Origin: Vulcaniibacterium gelatinicum
GTDB lineage: Bacteria; Pseudomonadota; Gammaproteobacteria; Xanthomonadales; Xanthomonadaceae
NCBI RefSeq assembly: GCF_008033445.1
Contig: NZ_VNKO01000013.1
Location: 1-64,000 of the forward strand
Length of the DNA stretch: 64,000 bases
Direction: 5' to 3'
The number at the start of each line of letters is the position of its first letter. Positions within the stretch are counted from its first letter, which is position 1. The position numbers were made by a program, and so were the translations under genes. The notes under the pieces were generated by a model. The model made no database searches. It was not told the DNA's origin and saw nothing but the letters and a program-made list of their open reading frames with translations. Positions 18,991-28,280 of this stretch are shown one piece after another.

Positions 18991-19188
18991 GCCGTGATGT
19001 CAGCGCCGTGCCGGCGCGGTCGGCCCCGACTTTGGCCGGGGTGATGTGACGGCGCGGGCGGGGGGGCGGCCCGGGTCCGGCGTCGTTGCGGGAGGTTTCG
19101 TCGGCCCCGGTCTGCCCGAAGCGGAAACACTTGTACGCGCCGTCACACCGCGCACGCGAACTATGTGAGGGTCACACGCGCCGCGCGA

Positions 19189-20082
19189 TCACTTCGGTTT
19201 GTGCTTGCGCTTCGCGCGCGGGTGCGCGGCGTCGTACACCTTGGCCAGGTGCTGGAAGTCGAGGTGGGTGTAGATCTGGGTGGTGGCGATGTCGGCGTGG
19301 CCGAGCAGCTCCTGCACCGCGCGCAGGTCGCCGGAGGATTCGAGCAGGTGGCTGGCGAAGCTGTGCCGCAGCAGGTGCGGGTGCACGCGCTTGAACAGCC
19401 CATGGCGCTGCGCCAGCACGCGCAGGCGCTGCTGCACCGCGCGCGGGGTGAGCGGGCCGTTGCGGCCCGGGAACACCGGCGCGTCGCGGGCCGGCCGCTG
19501 CGCCGCGCGCCAGGCCGCGAGCGCCGCGCGCGCGTGCGAGCCCACCGGCACGCTGCGCTGCTTGCGGCCCTTGCCCAGCACCGTCACCAGGCCGCCGTCG
19601 AGGTCCAGGTCGTGCCAGCGCAGCGCGCACAACTCCGACAGGCGCAGGCCCGAGGAATAGAACAGCTCCAGCAGCGCCCGGTCGCGCAGGCCCAGCGGCG
19701 CGTCGGCGGGCACCTCGACCAGCGCCTTGGCCTCGTCCGGATCGAGCACCTGCGGCAGCTTGCGCGGCGCCTTCGGCCCGCGCACCGCCGCCACGGGATT
19801 GGCCTGGATCCGCCCGTGCCTGACGAGCCAGCGGTAGAAACTGCGGCAGGCCGACAACCGCCGCTGCAGGCTCTTCGGCGACAGTCCCGCGCGATGCCCG
19901 GCGGCGACGAACGCGCGCAGATCCTCCGCATGCAGCCCCGCGAGATCGCCGCCGCGCCCCTGCGCCCATGCGGCCAGGGCCGCCAGATCGCGCCGGTATC
20001 CTTCCAGCGTGTGCGGCGACAGGCCGCGCTCGACCTGCAGGTGGGCGAGGAAGGCCGCGACCTCGGGAGGCGGCTCAGCCAT
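19189..20082 (-). CDS. xerC: Tyrosine recombinase XerC
   Basis: Resolves chromosome dimers at dif with XerD. The 297-residue protein has an N-terminal SAM-like DNA-binding domain (1-90). The catalytic set is complete: Arg in SGLRLSELC, Lys in [15 protein letters not shown], and the [15 protein letters not shown] segment with the nucleophilic Tyr. It overlaps the DUF484 gene by 8 nt. The dapF-DUF484-xerC order is the standard gammaproteobacterial arrangement, which identifies it as the housekeeping XerC, not a phage integrase. Confidence 0.95.
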   Translation of the reverse strand: MAEPPPEVAAFLAHLQVERGLSPHTLEGYRRDLAALAAWAQGRGGDLAGLHAEDLRAFVAAGHRAGLSPKSLQRRLSACRSFYRWLVRHGRIQANPVAAVRGPKAPRKLPQVLDPDEAKALVEVPADAPLGLRDRALLELFYSSGLRLSELCALRWHDLDLDGGLVTVLGKGRKQRSVPVGSHARAALAAWRAAQRPARDAPVFPGRNGPLTPRAVQQRLRVLAQRHGLFKRVHPHLLRHSFASHLLESSGDLRAVQELLGHADIATTQIYTHLDFQHLAKVYDAAHPRAKRKHKPK

Positions 20083-20749
20083 CGAACCTGCGCAGCGCCG
20101 CCGCCAGCGCCTCGCCCATCATGCGCAGGAACAGCGTGCCCATGCCGGGGAAGAAGCGGTTCGGATCGCGGCTGCCGACCGCGACCAGGCCCAGGCCCGG
20201 CAGCGGCAGCAGCGCGCTCGACTGCACCTCCGCCGCGCGCTCGCCGTACAGCAGCGCGTGCTTGTCCGGGTGCAGCCGGCCGCAGATCGGCTCGCCGGCG
20301 GCGAGCGCGTCGCGGAACGGCGCCAGGCGCGGATCGAGCGGATCGAGCACCTGCAGCCACTCGGCGTCCTCGAGCCCGGCCACCGGCGCGAACAGCACGA
20401 TGCGGACCAGGTCGCCCTGGAAATCCTCGGCCAGGCTCGCCGCCATCGCGCGCACGGTCCCGGCCGGGTCGGGCTGGCGCATCAGCGCCAGGGTGAGCTG
20501 GTGGGTGCGCACCGCCAGCCGCTCGTTCTCCTGCGCGTTGGCGAACAGCTCCTGCAGGCGCCGGCCGAGCTCGCGGTTCTTGTCGCGCAGCACCTCGAGC
20601 TGGTAGCTCGCCAGCGACGCCGCCGGGCCCTGCTCGCGCGGCACCACCAGGCTCAGCGCCAGGTCCGGGAACTGCTGCAGGAAGCGCGGATGCCGCCGCA
20701 GCCAGGCCGCGACTTCGTGCGCGCCGAGTTTCTCGCCGGTTTCGTTCAT
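20075..20749 (-). CDS. DUF484 family protein
   Basis: A 224-residue cytoplasmic protein of the DUF484 family with a GAF-like fold and an N-terminal helical part ([20 protein letters not shown] is typical). Function unknown; always found between dapF and xerC. I prefer the ATG at 20749, which overlaps the dapF stop as ATGA and has AAGGGG about 10 nt upstream. An ATG three codons earlier (20758) is the alternative. Confidence 0.9.
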   Translation of the reverse strand: MNETGEKLGAHEVAAWLRRHPRFLQQFPDLALSLVVPREQGPAASLASYQLEVLRDKNRELGRRLQELFANAQENERLAVRTHQLTLALMRQPDPAGTVRAMAASLAEDFQGDLVRIVLFAPVAGLEDAEWLQVLDPLDPRLAPFRDALAAGEPICGRLHPDKHALLYGERAAEVQSSALLPLPGLGLVAVGSRDPNRFFPGMGTLFLRMMGEALAAALRRFDG

Positions 20750-21573
20750 GACAGCCATTCCCCTTCGAACACGAATGCGGCCGGGCCGGCCATCACGATC
20801 GGCGCGTCGTCGCGCGGCCAGTGCAGCTGCAGCTCGCCGCCGGGCAGGGCCACCGTGAGGCTGCGTTCGACCCGGCCGCGCCGGATCAGGATCGCCGCCG
20901 CGGCGCAGGCGCCGCTGCCGCAGGCCAGGGTCTCGCCGGCGCCGCGTTCGTACACGCGCAGCTTCACCTGCGTGCGCGAGACCACTTCGGCGAAGCCGAC
21001 GTTGACCGATTCCGGGAACGCGCCGGCCTGCTGCAGCGCCGGGCCGAGCGTGGCGACCGGGGCGCGGGCGAGGTCGTCCACCTCGATCAGCGCATGCGGG
21101 TTGCCCATCGAGACCGCGCCGAAGCGCAGCGTGCGGCCGTCGAGGTCGAGCGCGTATTCGTCCTGCGCGTCCTGCACGCCGCGCAGCGGGATCGCCTGCG
21201 GCGCGAACTGCGGCATGCCCATCGCGATCGCGTAGCGGTCCCCGTCCAGAACCTGCACTTCGTGCGTGCCGGCGGGGCTGTCGAGCACGAAGCGGTCGCC
21301 GCGCGCCTCACCCGCGCGCCGCAGCCACGCGGCCACGCAGCGGGCGCCGTTGCCGCACTGCTGGGCGCTGGAGCCGTCGGCGTTCCAGATCCGGTAGGCG
21401 GCCACGGCCTGCGCGCTGCGCGGCGCTTCGACGGTCAGGATCTGGTCGCAGCCGACGCCGAAGTGGCGGTCGGCGATGGCCCGGCACAGGGCCAGCGACG
21501 GCGACGGCAGCCCCGGCCGCAGGTCGAGCACGACGAAGTCGTTGCCCGCGCCGTGCATCTTGGTGAAACGCAT
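20746..21573 (-). CDS. dapF: Diaminopimelate epimerase
   Basis: Converts LL- to meso-diaminopimelate for lysine and peptidoglycan. The two catalytic cysteines are present in QQCGNGARC and LACGSGAC. The N-terminus [15 protein letters not shown] and the 275-residue length are typical. Only 8 nt follow the lptM stop, so the two are cotranscribed, and it overlaps the DUF484 gene. Confidence 0.97.
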   Translation of the reverse strand: MRFTKMHGAGNDFVVLDLRPGLPSPSLALCRAIADRHFGVGCDQILTVEAPRSAQAVAAYRIWNADGSSAQQCGNGARCVAAWLRRAGEARGDRFVLDSPAGTHEVQVLDGDRYAIAMGMPQFAPQAIPLRGVQDAQDEYALDLDGRTLRFGAVSMGNPHALIEVDDLARAPVATLGPALQQAGAFPESVNVGFAEVVSRTQVKLRVYERGAGETLACGSGACAAAAILIRRGRVERSLTVALPGGELQLHWPRDDAPIVMAGPAAFVFEGEWLS

Positions 21574-21581
21574 GGCGCGGC

Positions 21582-21812
21582 TCAGCCGGACCCCTCGCCT
21601 GCCGGCGGCGTGGTCGGAGCGGGCGGCGGAGGGGCGGTCTCGGGGTCGGCCGCGGTGGTGTCGTCGGTGGTCTCGGCAGTGGCCGGATCCCCCGCAGGCG
21701 CGGTCTCGGCCGGGGCCGCGGCGGGCCGCGTCGGCAACACCAGCGGGCCCTTGTTGCCGCAGCCGCCGACCAGCAGCACGACGGCGGCGAGGAGTGCGAT
21801 GCGCAGGTTCAT
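21582..21812 (-). CDS. lptM: LptM (YifL) LPS-translocon maturation lipoprotein
   Basis: A 76-residue lipoprotein: signal peptide of about 18 residues ending in the lipobox VGGC, followed directly by GNKGPLVLP. The CGxKGPLxxP motif is the hallmark of LptM, which assists oxidative maturation of the LptD barrel. The rest is low-complexity Pro/Ala/Thr. It stands directly upstream of dapF, as in other gammaproteobacteria (yifL-dapF). Confidence 0.9.
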   Translation of the reverse strand: MNLRIALLAAVVLLVGGCGNKGPLVLPTRPAAAPAETAPAGDPATAETTDDTTAADPETAPPPPAPTTPPAGEGSG

Positions 21813-21828
21813 GCAGGCAGTGTAGCGC

Positions 21829-22218
21829 TCAGGTGCGCGGTTCGGGGCGACGCCAGAGCCAGGCGGCGACGATCGCCATGATCGCGGTGCCGAGGCCGGC
21901 CATCCAGACGCGCGGGGCGGTGAGGAACAGGAGCACGGCGCACAGGCCCATCATCGTGGTCGCGAGCCGTTTGGCGCGGCGGCTGACCGCGCCGTGGGCC
22001 TGCCAGTCGCGGATCATCGGCCCGAAGTGGCGGTGGGCGTGCAGCCAGTCGTGCAGGCGGCGCGAGCCGCGGGCGGCGGCGAACGCGGCCAGCAGCACGA
22101 ACGGCACCGTCGGCAGGCCGGGCACGGCGATGCCGATCAGGCCGAGGCCGAGGCTGGCGTAGGCGAGCAGCCACCAGGCCCAGCGGGAACGCAGCGGTGT
22201 GGGGGCGGGGTCGTGCAT
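21829..22218 (-). CDS. YbaN family inner-membrane protein (DUF454)
   Basis: A 129-residue protein with three to four membrane helices. The signature LGLIGIAVPGLPTVPFVLLAAF and the following RGSRRLHDWLHAHRHFGP place it in the DUF454/YbaN family of unknown function. The ATG at 22218 is chosen; the frame runs on for 48 codons without hydrophobic or family sequence. Confidence 0.88.
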   Translation of the reverse strand: MHDPAPTPLRSRWAWWLLAYASLGLGLIGIAVPGLPTVPFVLLAAFAAARGSRRLHDWLHAHRHFGPMIRDWQAHGAVSRRAKRLATTMMGLCAVLLFLTAPRVWMAGLGTAIMAIVAAWLWRRPEPRT

Positions 22219-22431
22219 GGGCGGACCAGGCGCGGCTGCGCAGTGTCGCATTCGCGCGGGGGCGATGCTTGCGTGCGGTTCCGTTGCTTCGGGCAGGGCG
22301 CCGCCGCGAGCGACACCTCCGCGCACCGGACCCGGGACGACCGTGCTTGCCGCCTCTCTCATCGGACGAGCGCCTTCGAAAGCATCAGGCCCGCCCCCCG
22401 CGACCGGGAAACGGGACTGATCGGTGCATTC

Positions 22432-22453
22432 CCCGCGGCGTGGGCGCCGCGGG
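22432..22453 (-). terminator. Hairpin downstream of the S9 peptidase gene
   Basis: A perfect 9-bp stem (CCCGCGGCG/CGCCGCGGG, 4-nt loop) lies 6 nt beyond the stop of the exported oligopeptidase B. No T tract follows. The rest of the gap 22219-22459 shows no gene. Confidence 0.3.
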
Positions 22454-22459
22454 AGCGCG

Positions 22460-24649
22460 TCATTGCGCGGCGGTGGCCTGGCCGCCGCCTTCCACGCCCA
22501 GCTGGTCGAGCAGGAACGCGTACATCTCGGCCAGCTCGCGGTAGCGGCGGAAGCGGCCGGACTTGCCGCCGTGGCCGGCGTCCATGTTGGTGCGGAACAC
22601 GACCGGCTGGTCGGAGGTGTTCAGATCGCGCAGGCGCGCCACGTACTTGGCCGGCTCCCAGTACTGCACCTGCGAATCCCACAGCCCGGTGCCGACGAAC
22701 ATCGCCGGGTACGCCTGCCTCGAAAGATTGTCGTACGGCGAGTACGACAGCATGTACTCGTAGTAGTCCTTCTGCTCCGGGTTGCCCCACTCGTCGTACT
22801 CGTTGGTGGTCAGCGGGATGCTCGGATCGAGCATCGTCGTCACCACGTCCACGAACGGCACCTGCGACAGGATCACGCGGTACCTGTCCGGCGCCAGGTT
22901 GGCGATCGCGCCCATCAGCAACCCGCCGGCGCTGCCGCCGTAGGCGGCGACCCGGTCCGGCGCGGCGTAGCCTTCCTTCACCAGGTGCGCGGTGACGTCG
23001 ATGAAATCGGTGAAGGTGTTCTTCTTCTTGAACAGCTTGCCGTCCTCGTACCAGCGCCGCCCCAGCTCCTGGCCGCCGCGGATGTGCGCGATCGCGTACA
23101 CCACGCCGCGGTCGAGCAGGCTCACCACCGGCAGGTTGAAGTTCGGGTCCATGGACGCGCCGTAGCTGCCGTAGCCGTACTGCAGCAGCGCGGCGGTGCC
23201 GTCGCGCTTGAAGCCCTTGCGGTACACCAGCGACACCGGGATCCTGGTGCCGTCGCGCGCGGTGGCCCACACGCGCTCGGTCACGTACTTCGACGGGTCG
23301 TAGCCCAGCACCGGCTGCTGCTTGAGCAGGCGCCGCTCGCCGCTCTTCACGTTGACCTCATAGGTGGTCGGCGGCGTGGTCAGCGAGGTGTAGGTGTAGC
23401 GCAGCCAGTCGGTCTCGGGCTCGGCGTTCACCGAAAGGCCCATGCTGTAGGCCGGCTCGTCGGCCTTGACGTGCTCCTCGCGGCCGTCGGCGCGGATCAG
23501 GCGCAGGCGCTCCAGGCCGTCGGAGCGCTCGGCGACCACGGTGAAGTCGCGGAACAGCTCGAAGCCCTCGATGAACACGTCCTCGCGGTGCCCGATCCAC
23601 TCCTGCCACTGCGTGCGCGAGGTCGCGCCGGTGGGCGCGGTCATCAGCTTGAAGTTCTTCGCCCCGCCCGCGTTGGTGCGGATCACCCAGCGCCCGCCGT
23701 AGTGGTCTGCGTCGTACTCCACGTCGCGCTCGCGCGGGGCGAGCACCACGAACTCGCGCGGATCGGCGGCCGGCGCGCAGCGCAGCTCGTCCGACACCGT
23801 GCTGCTCACGCCGATGCAGATGAACCTGTCGTCGCGGGTGCGCGAGATGCCCATGTAGAAGCTGTCGTCGGGCTCCTCGTACACCAGCACGTCCGCGGAC
23901 GCCGGGGTGCCGAGCACGTGCTTCTTCACCCGCTTGGTCAGCAGCGTCTCCGGATCGTTCTCGACGTAGAACAGGGTGCGGTTGTCGTCGGCCCAGACCA
24001 GGTTGGGCGAGACGCCCTTGATCTCGTCCGGGTACAGCTCGCCGGTCTCCAGGTTCTTGATCCGGATGACGTACTGGCGGCGGCCGACGGTGTCCTCGGC
24101 GTAGGCGAGCAGGCGGTTGTCCTGGCTGACCTCGAAATCGCCGATGTTGTAGTAGTCCTTGCCGGCGGCGAGCGCGTTGACGTCGAGCAGGACCTCCTCG
24201 CCGGCGAAGTCGCCCGCGTCGTTGGCCTGCTGGATCGCCTCGGCGCGCAGGCCCGCAGCGTCGCGCCGGCGGGCGTGGACCGGGTAGTCCTTGCCGGTCT
24301 CGTAGCGCGAGTAGTACCAGAAGCCGCGCTCGCGGTACGGCACCGAGCTGTCGTCCTGCTTGATGCGCGCGACGATCTCGTCGTAGAGCCGGTCCTGCAA
24401 GGGCTTGAGCCGGGCCATGACCGCGTCGGCGTAGGCGTTCTCGGCCTCGAGGTAGGCGAGCACGTCCGGAGCCTTGCGGCGGTCGTCGCGCAGCCAGTAG
24501 TACTCGTCGTTGCGCTCGGCGCCGTGCGGCGCGCGGACCACGTGCGGGCGGCGTTCGGCGTCGGGCGGCGGCGGCAGGGACTGCGGGCTGGCGGCGGCGG
24601 TGACGCTGGTCATGAGCAGGGTGGCGAGGAGCAGGGAAGTGGGTTTCAT
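22460..24649 (-). CDS. Exported oligopeptidase B-like S9A serine peptidase
   Basis: Predicted peptidase cutting short peptides after basic residues. The 729-residue protein begins with a signal peptide (about 1-20, ending TAAAS), unlike E. coli PtrB. It continues with a seven-bladed propeller and a C-terminal alpha/beta-hydrolase. The nucleophile lies in AYGGSAGGLLMG, followed by a conserved VPFVDVVTTMLDPSIPLT stretch and the His in MDAGHGGKSGR. The start ATG at 24649 is where the signal peptide begins. It is 38 nt downstream of another S9A peptidase gene, likely one operon. Periplasmic localisation is inferred. Confidence 0.92.
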   Translation of the reverse strand: MKPTSLLLATLLMTSVTAAASPQSLPPPPDAERRPHVVRAPHGAERNDEYYWLRDDRRKAPDVLAYLEAENAYADAVMARLKPLQDRLYDEIVARIKQDDSSVPYRERGFWYYSRYETGKDYPVHARRRDAAGLRAEAIQQANDAGDFAGEEVLLDVNALAAGKDYYNIGDFEVSQDNRLLAYAEDTVGRRQYVIRIKNLETGELYPDEIKGVSPNLVWADDNRTLFYVENDPETLLTKRVKKHVLGTPASADVLVYEEPDDSFYMGISRTRDDRFICIGVSSTVSDELRCAPAADPREFVVLAPRERDVEYDADHYGGRWVIRTNAGGAKNFKLMTAPTGATSRTQWQEWIGHREDVFIEGFELFRDFTVVAERSDGLERLRLIRADGREEHVKADEPAYSMGLSVNAEPETDWLRYTYTSLTTPPTTYEVNVKSGERRLLKQQPVLGYDPSKYVTERVWATARDGTRIPVSLVYRKGFKRDGTAALLQYGYGSYGASMDPNFNLPVVSLLDRGVVYAIAHIRGGQELGRRWYEDGKLFKKKNTFTDFIDVTAHLVKEGYAAPDRVAAYGGSAGGLLMGAIANLAPDRYRVILSQVPFVDVVTTMLDPSIPLTTNEYDEWGNPEQKDYYEYMLSYSPYDNLSRQAYPAMFVGTGLWDSQVQYWEPAKYVARLRDLNTSDQPVVFRTNMDAGHGGKSGRFRRYRELAEMYAFLLDQLGVEGGGQATAAQ

Positions 24650-24687
24650 GGATGGGGTCGAAGGTCGGGAATGCAACCGCGGCGCGC

Positions 24688-26826
24688 TCAGCGGCTCAGC
24701 TGCCGCCAGAGGAAGGTGTAGGCCAGGGCCTGCATGTGCGCGAGCTGGGCGTTGTCGGCGGCGCCGCCGTGCCCGCCCTCGATGTTCTCGTAATAGCGCA
24801 CGTCCAGGCCCATCGCCTGCATCTTCGCCATCATCTTGCGCGCGTGGCCGGGGTGGACGCGGTCGTCGCGGGTCGAGGTGGTGAACAGCACCGGCGGGTA
24901 CTTCACACCCTCGCGCAGCAGGTGGTAGGGCGAGAAGTTCCGGATGAAGGCCCACTCCTCCGGCTTGTCCGGGTCGCCGTATTCGGCCATCCACGAGGCG
25001 CCGGCGAGCAGCTTGTGGTAACGGCGCATGTCGAGCAGCGGCACCTGCACCACCACCGCGCCGAACAGCCCGGGGTAGCGGGTGAGCATGTTGCCCATCA
25101 GCAGGCCGCCGTTGCTGCCGCCCTGGATGCCCAGGTGCCGCGGCGAGGTGATCCTGCGCGCGACCAGGTCCTGCGCGACCGCAGCGAAGTCCTCGTAGGC
25201 CTTGTGCCGGTTGGCCTTGAGCGCGGCCTGGTGCCAGCGCGGGCCGTACTCGCCGCCGCCGCGGATGTTGGCCACGACGTACACGCCGCCGCGCTCGAGC
25301 CAGCCCTTGCCGACGCCGGCGGAGTACGCCGGGGTGAGCGCGATCTCGAAGCCGCCGTAGCCGTACAGCAGGGTCGGCGCGGTGCCGTCGTACTCCAGGT
25401 CCTTCGGCCGCACCAGGAAGTACGGCACGCGGGTGCCGTCCTGGCTGGTGGCGAAGTGCTGCTCGATGACGTGCCGGGAGGCGTCGAAGAAGGCCGGCAT
25501 GCGCTTGAGCACTTCCGGCGCCTGGCCGACCTCGGCCAGCGACAGCGTGGTCGGGGTCAGGTAGTCGGCGGCGGTGAGCCAGACCGCGTCGCTCTCGTCC
25601 GGATCCACCGCCGACACGCCGATCGTGCCGAACTCCGGCGCGCCGACGAAGGGCGCGCGCGTCCACTCCGCTCCGGCCGCGGCGTCGGCGGCGGGCGGGG
25701 TGAGCACGGCGAGCCGGTTCTTGACGTCGTCGAGCACGTTGAGCACGAGGTGGTGCCAGGTCCAGGCGAAACCGGCCAGCGAGGTACGCTCGGTCGGCTC
25801 GAACAGCACCTCGAACGCGCGCTTGCCGGCCATGAAGTCGTCGAAGCGCGCGGCGATCAGGCTGCCGGCCGGGAACGTGCGGCCGCCGGCCTGGTACGGC
25901 TCGCGCAGCTCCAGCAGCAACCATTCGCGGTGCACGGTCTTGTTGGCCGAGTTGGGCGCGTCCACCTTGACCAGGGTGCCGTCGCCGCGGCGCAGGGACA
26001 GCTCGTCGTTGTAGAAGGCGATGGTGCGGCTGACGAAGTCGCGCTCGAAGCCCGGGGTGTGGTCGTGGAACGCGGCGATGTACATGTCGTCGGCGCGGCC
26101 CTCGTACACCGTCCGGGCCGCGGCCAGCGGCGTGCCGCGCTTCCATTCCTTGACGATGCGCGGGTAGCCCGATGCGGTCATCGTGCCGGGGCCGAAGTCG
26201 GTGTACACGTACACCGTGTCGCGGTCGATCCACTGCAGGCCGCCCTTGGCCTCGGGACGGAAGAAGCCGTCCTCGACCCAGGCCTTGCGGGTCAGGTCGA
26301 ACTCGCGGGTGACATCGGCGTCGGCGCCGCCGCGCGAGAGCGCGATCAGGCAGCGCTCGTAGGCCGGCTTGAGGCACTCGGCGCCGTGCCAGACCCAGTT
26401 CTCGCCCTCGGCCTGATTGAGCGCGTCGAGGTCGAGCACGGTCTCCCAGCGCGGGTTCGGCTTGCGGTATTCCTCGAGCGTGGTGCGGCGCCAGACGCCG
26501 CGCGGGTTCTGCCGGTCCTTCCAGAAGTTGTAGTAGTACGGGCCGAGCTTCTCGACCGCGGGGATCCTGTCCTCGGAGTCGAGGATCGCGCGCAGGTCGG
26601 CCTCCAGGCGCTGGAACTCGGGCGTGGCGGCGAGTTCGGCGTGGGTCTGCGCATTGCGCTCGCGCACCCAGGCCAGGGCGCGCTCGCCCTCGACGTCCTC
26701 GAGCCAGAGATACGGATCGGCGGATTCGGCCATGGGGTCCTCCGCGCCGGCCGCGGCGGCGTATGCGCCGGCGGCCAGGCCCGCGGCCAGGCCCAGGGCG
26801 CGGCAGGTGTGCGACAGCTTCGGCAT
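24688..26826 (-). CDS. Exported prolyl oligopeptidase family S9A peptidase
   Basis: A 712-residue S9 peptidase with an Ala-rich signal peptide (about 1-28). The N-terminal segment DPYLWLEDVEGERALAWV is typical of the prolyl oligopeptidase family. The catalytic Ser lies in QGGSNGGLLMGN, the Asp in STRDDRVHPGHA and the His in IEGGHGGAAD. The substrate is not certain; the sequence is closer to the bacterial prolyl-oligopeptidase-like group than to oligopeptidase B. First gene of the tandem S9 pair. Confidence 0.9.
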   Translation of the reverse strand: MPKLSHTCRALGLAAGLAAGAYAAAAGAEDPMAESADPYLWLEDVEGERALAWVRERNAQTHAELAATPEFQRLEADLRAILDSEDRIPAVEKLGPYYYNFWKDRQNPRGVWRRTTLEEYRKPNPRWETVLDLDALNQAEGENWVWHGAECLKPAYERCLIALSRGGADADVTREFDLTRKAWVEDGFFRPEAKGGLQWIDRDTVYVYTDFGPGTMTASGYPRIVKEWKRGTPLAAARTVYEGRADDMYIAAFHDHTPGFERDFVSRTIAFYNDELSLRRGDGTLVKVDAPNSANKTVHREWLLLELREPYQAGGRTFPAGSLIAARFDDFMAGKRAFEVLFEPTERTSLAGFAWTWHHLVLNVLDDVKNRLAVLTPPAADAAAGAEWTRAPFVGAPEFGTIGVSAVDPDESDAVWLTAADYLTPTTLSLAEVGQAPEVLKRMPAFFDASRHVIEQHFATSQDGTRVPYFLVRPKDLEYDGTAPTLLYGYGGFEIALTPAYSAGVGKGWLERGGVYVVANIRGGGEYGPRWHQAALKANRHKAYEDFAAVAQDLVARRITSPRHLGIQGGSNGGLLMGNMLTRYPGLFGAVVVQVPLLDMRRYHKLLAGASWMAEYGDPDKPEEWAFIRNFSPYHLLREGVKYPPVLFTTSTRDDRVHPGHARKMMAKMQAMGLDVRYYENIEGGHGGAADNAQLAHMQALAYTFLWRQLSR

Positions 26827-26907
26827 CGTGATCGGGTTCCGGTGGATCGAACCGGCAACGCTAGCACGCCGCGGCCGCGGCGCCGGCCTGCCGAAGGTTG
26901 GGCGTAC

Positions 26908-27204
26908 TCAGGCGGCCTGCGGCAGGCGCGGCCGCGTCCACAGCGGCCGGCCGCGGCGGCGGGCCTGCGGCCGGCGCCGGGGGCGGGCGCGGCCGTCGCG
27001 GGACAGGCGCGGCAGGCGGAAGCGGTGCAGCGCCCACCAGGCGCTGGCCGGCATGGCCACCAGCCACAGCGGTGCCCAGCCGAGCAGGGGCAGATGGCCG
27101 CGCGCGGCCGGCAACAGCAGCACCAGCAACAGGCCGCCGAGGGTCAGGCGGCGCAGCAGGCGGTCGAGGCGGGGGTCGAACGGCGGCGGGGCGGGCGTGG
27201 ACAT
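26908..27204 (-). CDS. Small two-helix membrane protein, unknown
   Basis: A 98-residue protein with two hydrophobic segments (about 22-38 and 42-58) and a very basic C-terminal tail (RLSRDGRARPRRRPQARRRG). GGAG lies 7 nt before the ATG. No family recognised. High GC makes spurious frames common, but the hydrophobic pattern and ribosome binding site support a real gene. Confidence 0.55.
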   Translation of the reverse strand: MSTPAPPPFDPRLDRLLRRLTLGGLLLVLLLPAARGHLPLLGWAPLWLVAMPASAWWALHRFRLPRLSRDGRARPRRRPQARRRGRPLWTRPRLPQAA

Positions 27205-27266
27205 GGCGGGCTCCGTGCGTGGACGGCGCCAGTCTGGAAAGCGGGCATCTCACGGGTTGCGACCGC

Positions 27267-27284
27267 GCGTCCGGCTCCGGACGC
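27267..27284. repeat. Perfect 8-bp inverted repeat
   Basis: GCGTCCGG-CT-CCGGACGC in the 191-nt gap between the small membrane protein and the patatin gene. It could help terminate the leftward patatin transcript, though no T tract follows. A degenerate relative (GCGTCCGGCTCCGACACGC) occurs at about 41839, next to a longer repeat. Confidence 0.4.
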
Positions 27285-27395
27285 GGCGGCGCCGGCGGGC
27301 TGGGGCACGGCTTCGGGTGGGGCGGCACCCCCGGGGACGCCGCATCGCGTCCGTGTGGCGCTGCTTCGGATCGCCGCAGGTTGCGGACGACCGAC

Positions 27396-28280
27396 TCAGT
27401 AGCCCGCCGCGTCCAGCGCCTTCTCCGCCTCGGCGCGGCCGAGTTCGATCAGTTCGCGCGCGCGCCAGAACTCGTAGAACTGGCAGGCGTCGCGCGGGAT
27501 GCGGATCACCAGCTCGGGCGGGTCGAGCGCGAGCTGCACGCGTGCGATCTGCGCCTGCATGGTGTCGAGCGAGCGTGCGACCACCTCGGTGAGGCCGAGC
27601 TGGGTGCGGCGGCCGCTGCGTTCGGGGCCGCGCCAGCGCGCCAGCCAGCCGTTGCCTGACTCCGGCGGCTCCTCCTCGGCCGGTTCGCCGGGTGGATGCT
27701 GCGGCCAGCCGTGCATGTCCACCGCGATCAGGCGGTGCGCGTCGGACAGGCGGGTGGCGGCGATCGGCAGCGGCGCGAGCAGGCCGCCGTCCACCAGCTC
27801 GCGGCCATGCACGGTGTGCGGGGTGAACACGCCGGGGATCGCGAACGAGGCGCGGATCGCGTCCCACAGGTCGCCCTTGCGCAGCCACACCTCGCGCTGG
27901 CGCAGCAGGTCCACCGCGACCGCGGTGAAGTCGATCGGCAGCTCCTCGATCCGCGGCGAGCCGGCCAGCTCGCGCAGCGCGGCGATCAGGCGCGTGCCCT
28001 GGAACAGCGCCGGCCGCCCCAGCCCGGGGTCGAGCAGGCGCAGCATCGCGTTGCGGTCCATCGCGCACAGCCAGTCGCGGTACGCATGCAGCTTGCCGGC
28101 CGCGTGCAGCCCGCCGACCAGCGCGCCGCTGGAGGAGCCGGCGATCGCGACGATGTTGAAGCCGCGCCGCTCCAGCGCCTCGATCACGCCGATCTGCGCC
28201 AGTCCGCGCGCGCCGCCGGCGCCGAGCACCAGCGCGACCTTCTCGCCGGCATGGATCTTCGGCGGCTCGGCGGGCGTCAT
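27396..28280 (-). CDS. Patatin-like phospholipase (RssA type)
   Basis: A 294-residue patatin-fold lipase. The oxyanion loop GAGGARGLAQIG, the nucleophile GSSSG and the Asp in VDGGLLAP are all present, giving a complete Ser-Asp dyad. No signal peptide or membrane helix, so it is cytoplasmic or peripheral. The ATG at 28280 overlaps the stop of the upstream WYL regulator by 4 nt (ATGA), so expression is coupled. The substrate is unknown. Confidence 0.9.
   Translation of the reverse strand: MTPAEPPKIHAGEKVALVLGAGGARGLAQIGVIEALERRGFNIVAIAGSSSGALVGGLHAAGKLHAYRDWLCAMDRNAMLRLLDPGLGRPALFQGTRLIAALRELAGSPRIEELPIDFTAVAVDLLRQREVWLRKGDLWDAIRASFAIPGVFTPHTVHGRELVDGGLLAPLPIAATRLSDAHRLIAVDMHGWPQHPPGEPAEEEPPESGNGWLARWRGPERSGRRTQLGLTEVVARSLDTMQAQIARVQLALDPPELVIRIPRDACQFYEFWRARELIELGRAEAEKALDAAGY

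Noticed and set aside
22460-26377. One giant 1305-residue S9 protein
   Set aside because: Only the last 729 codons match. The upstream peptidase gene is in another frame with its own start, signal peptide and active site.
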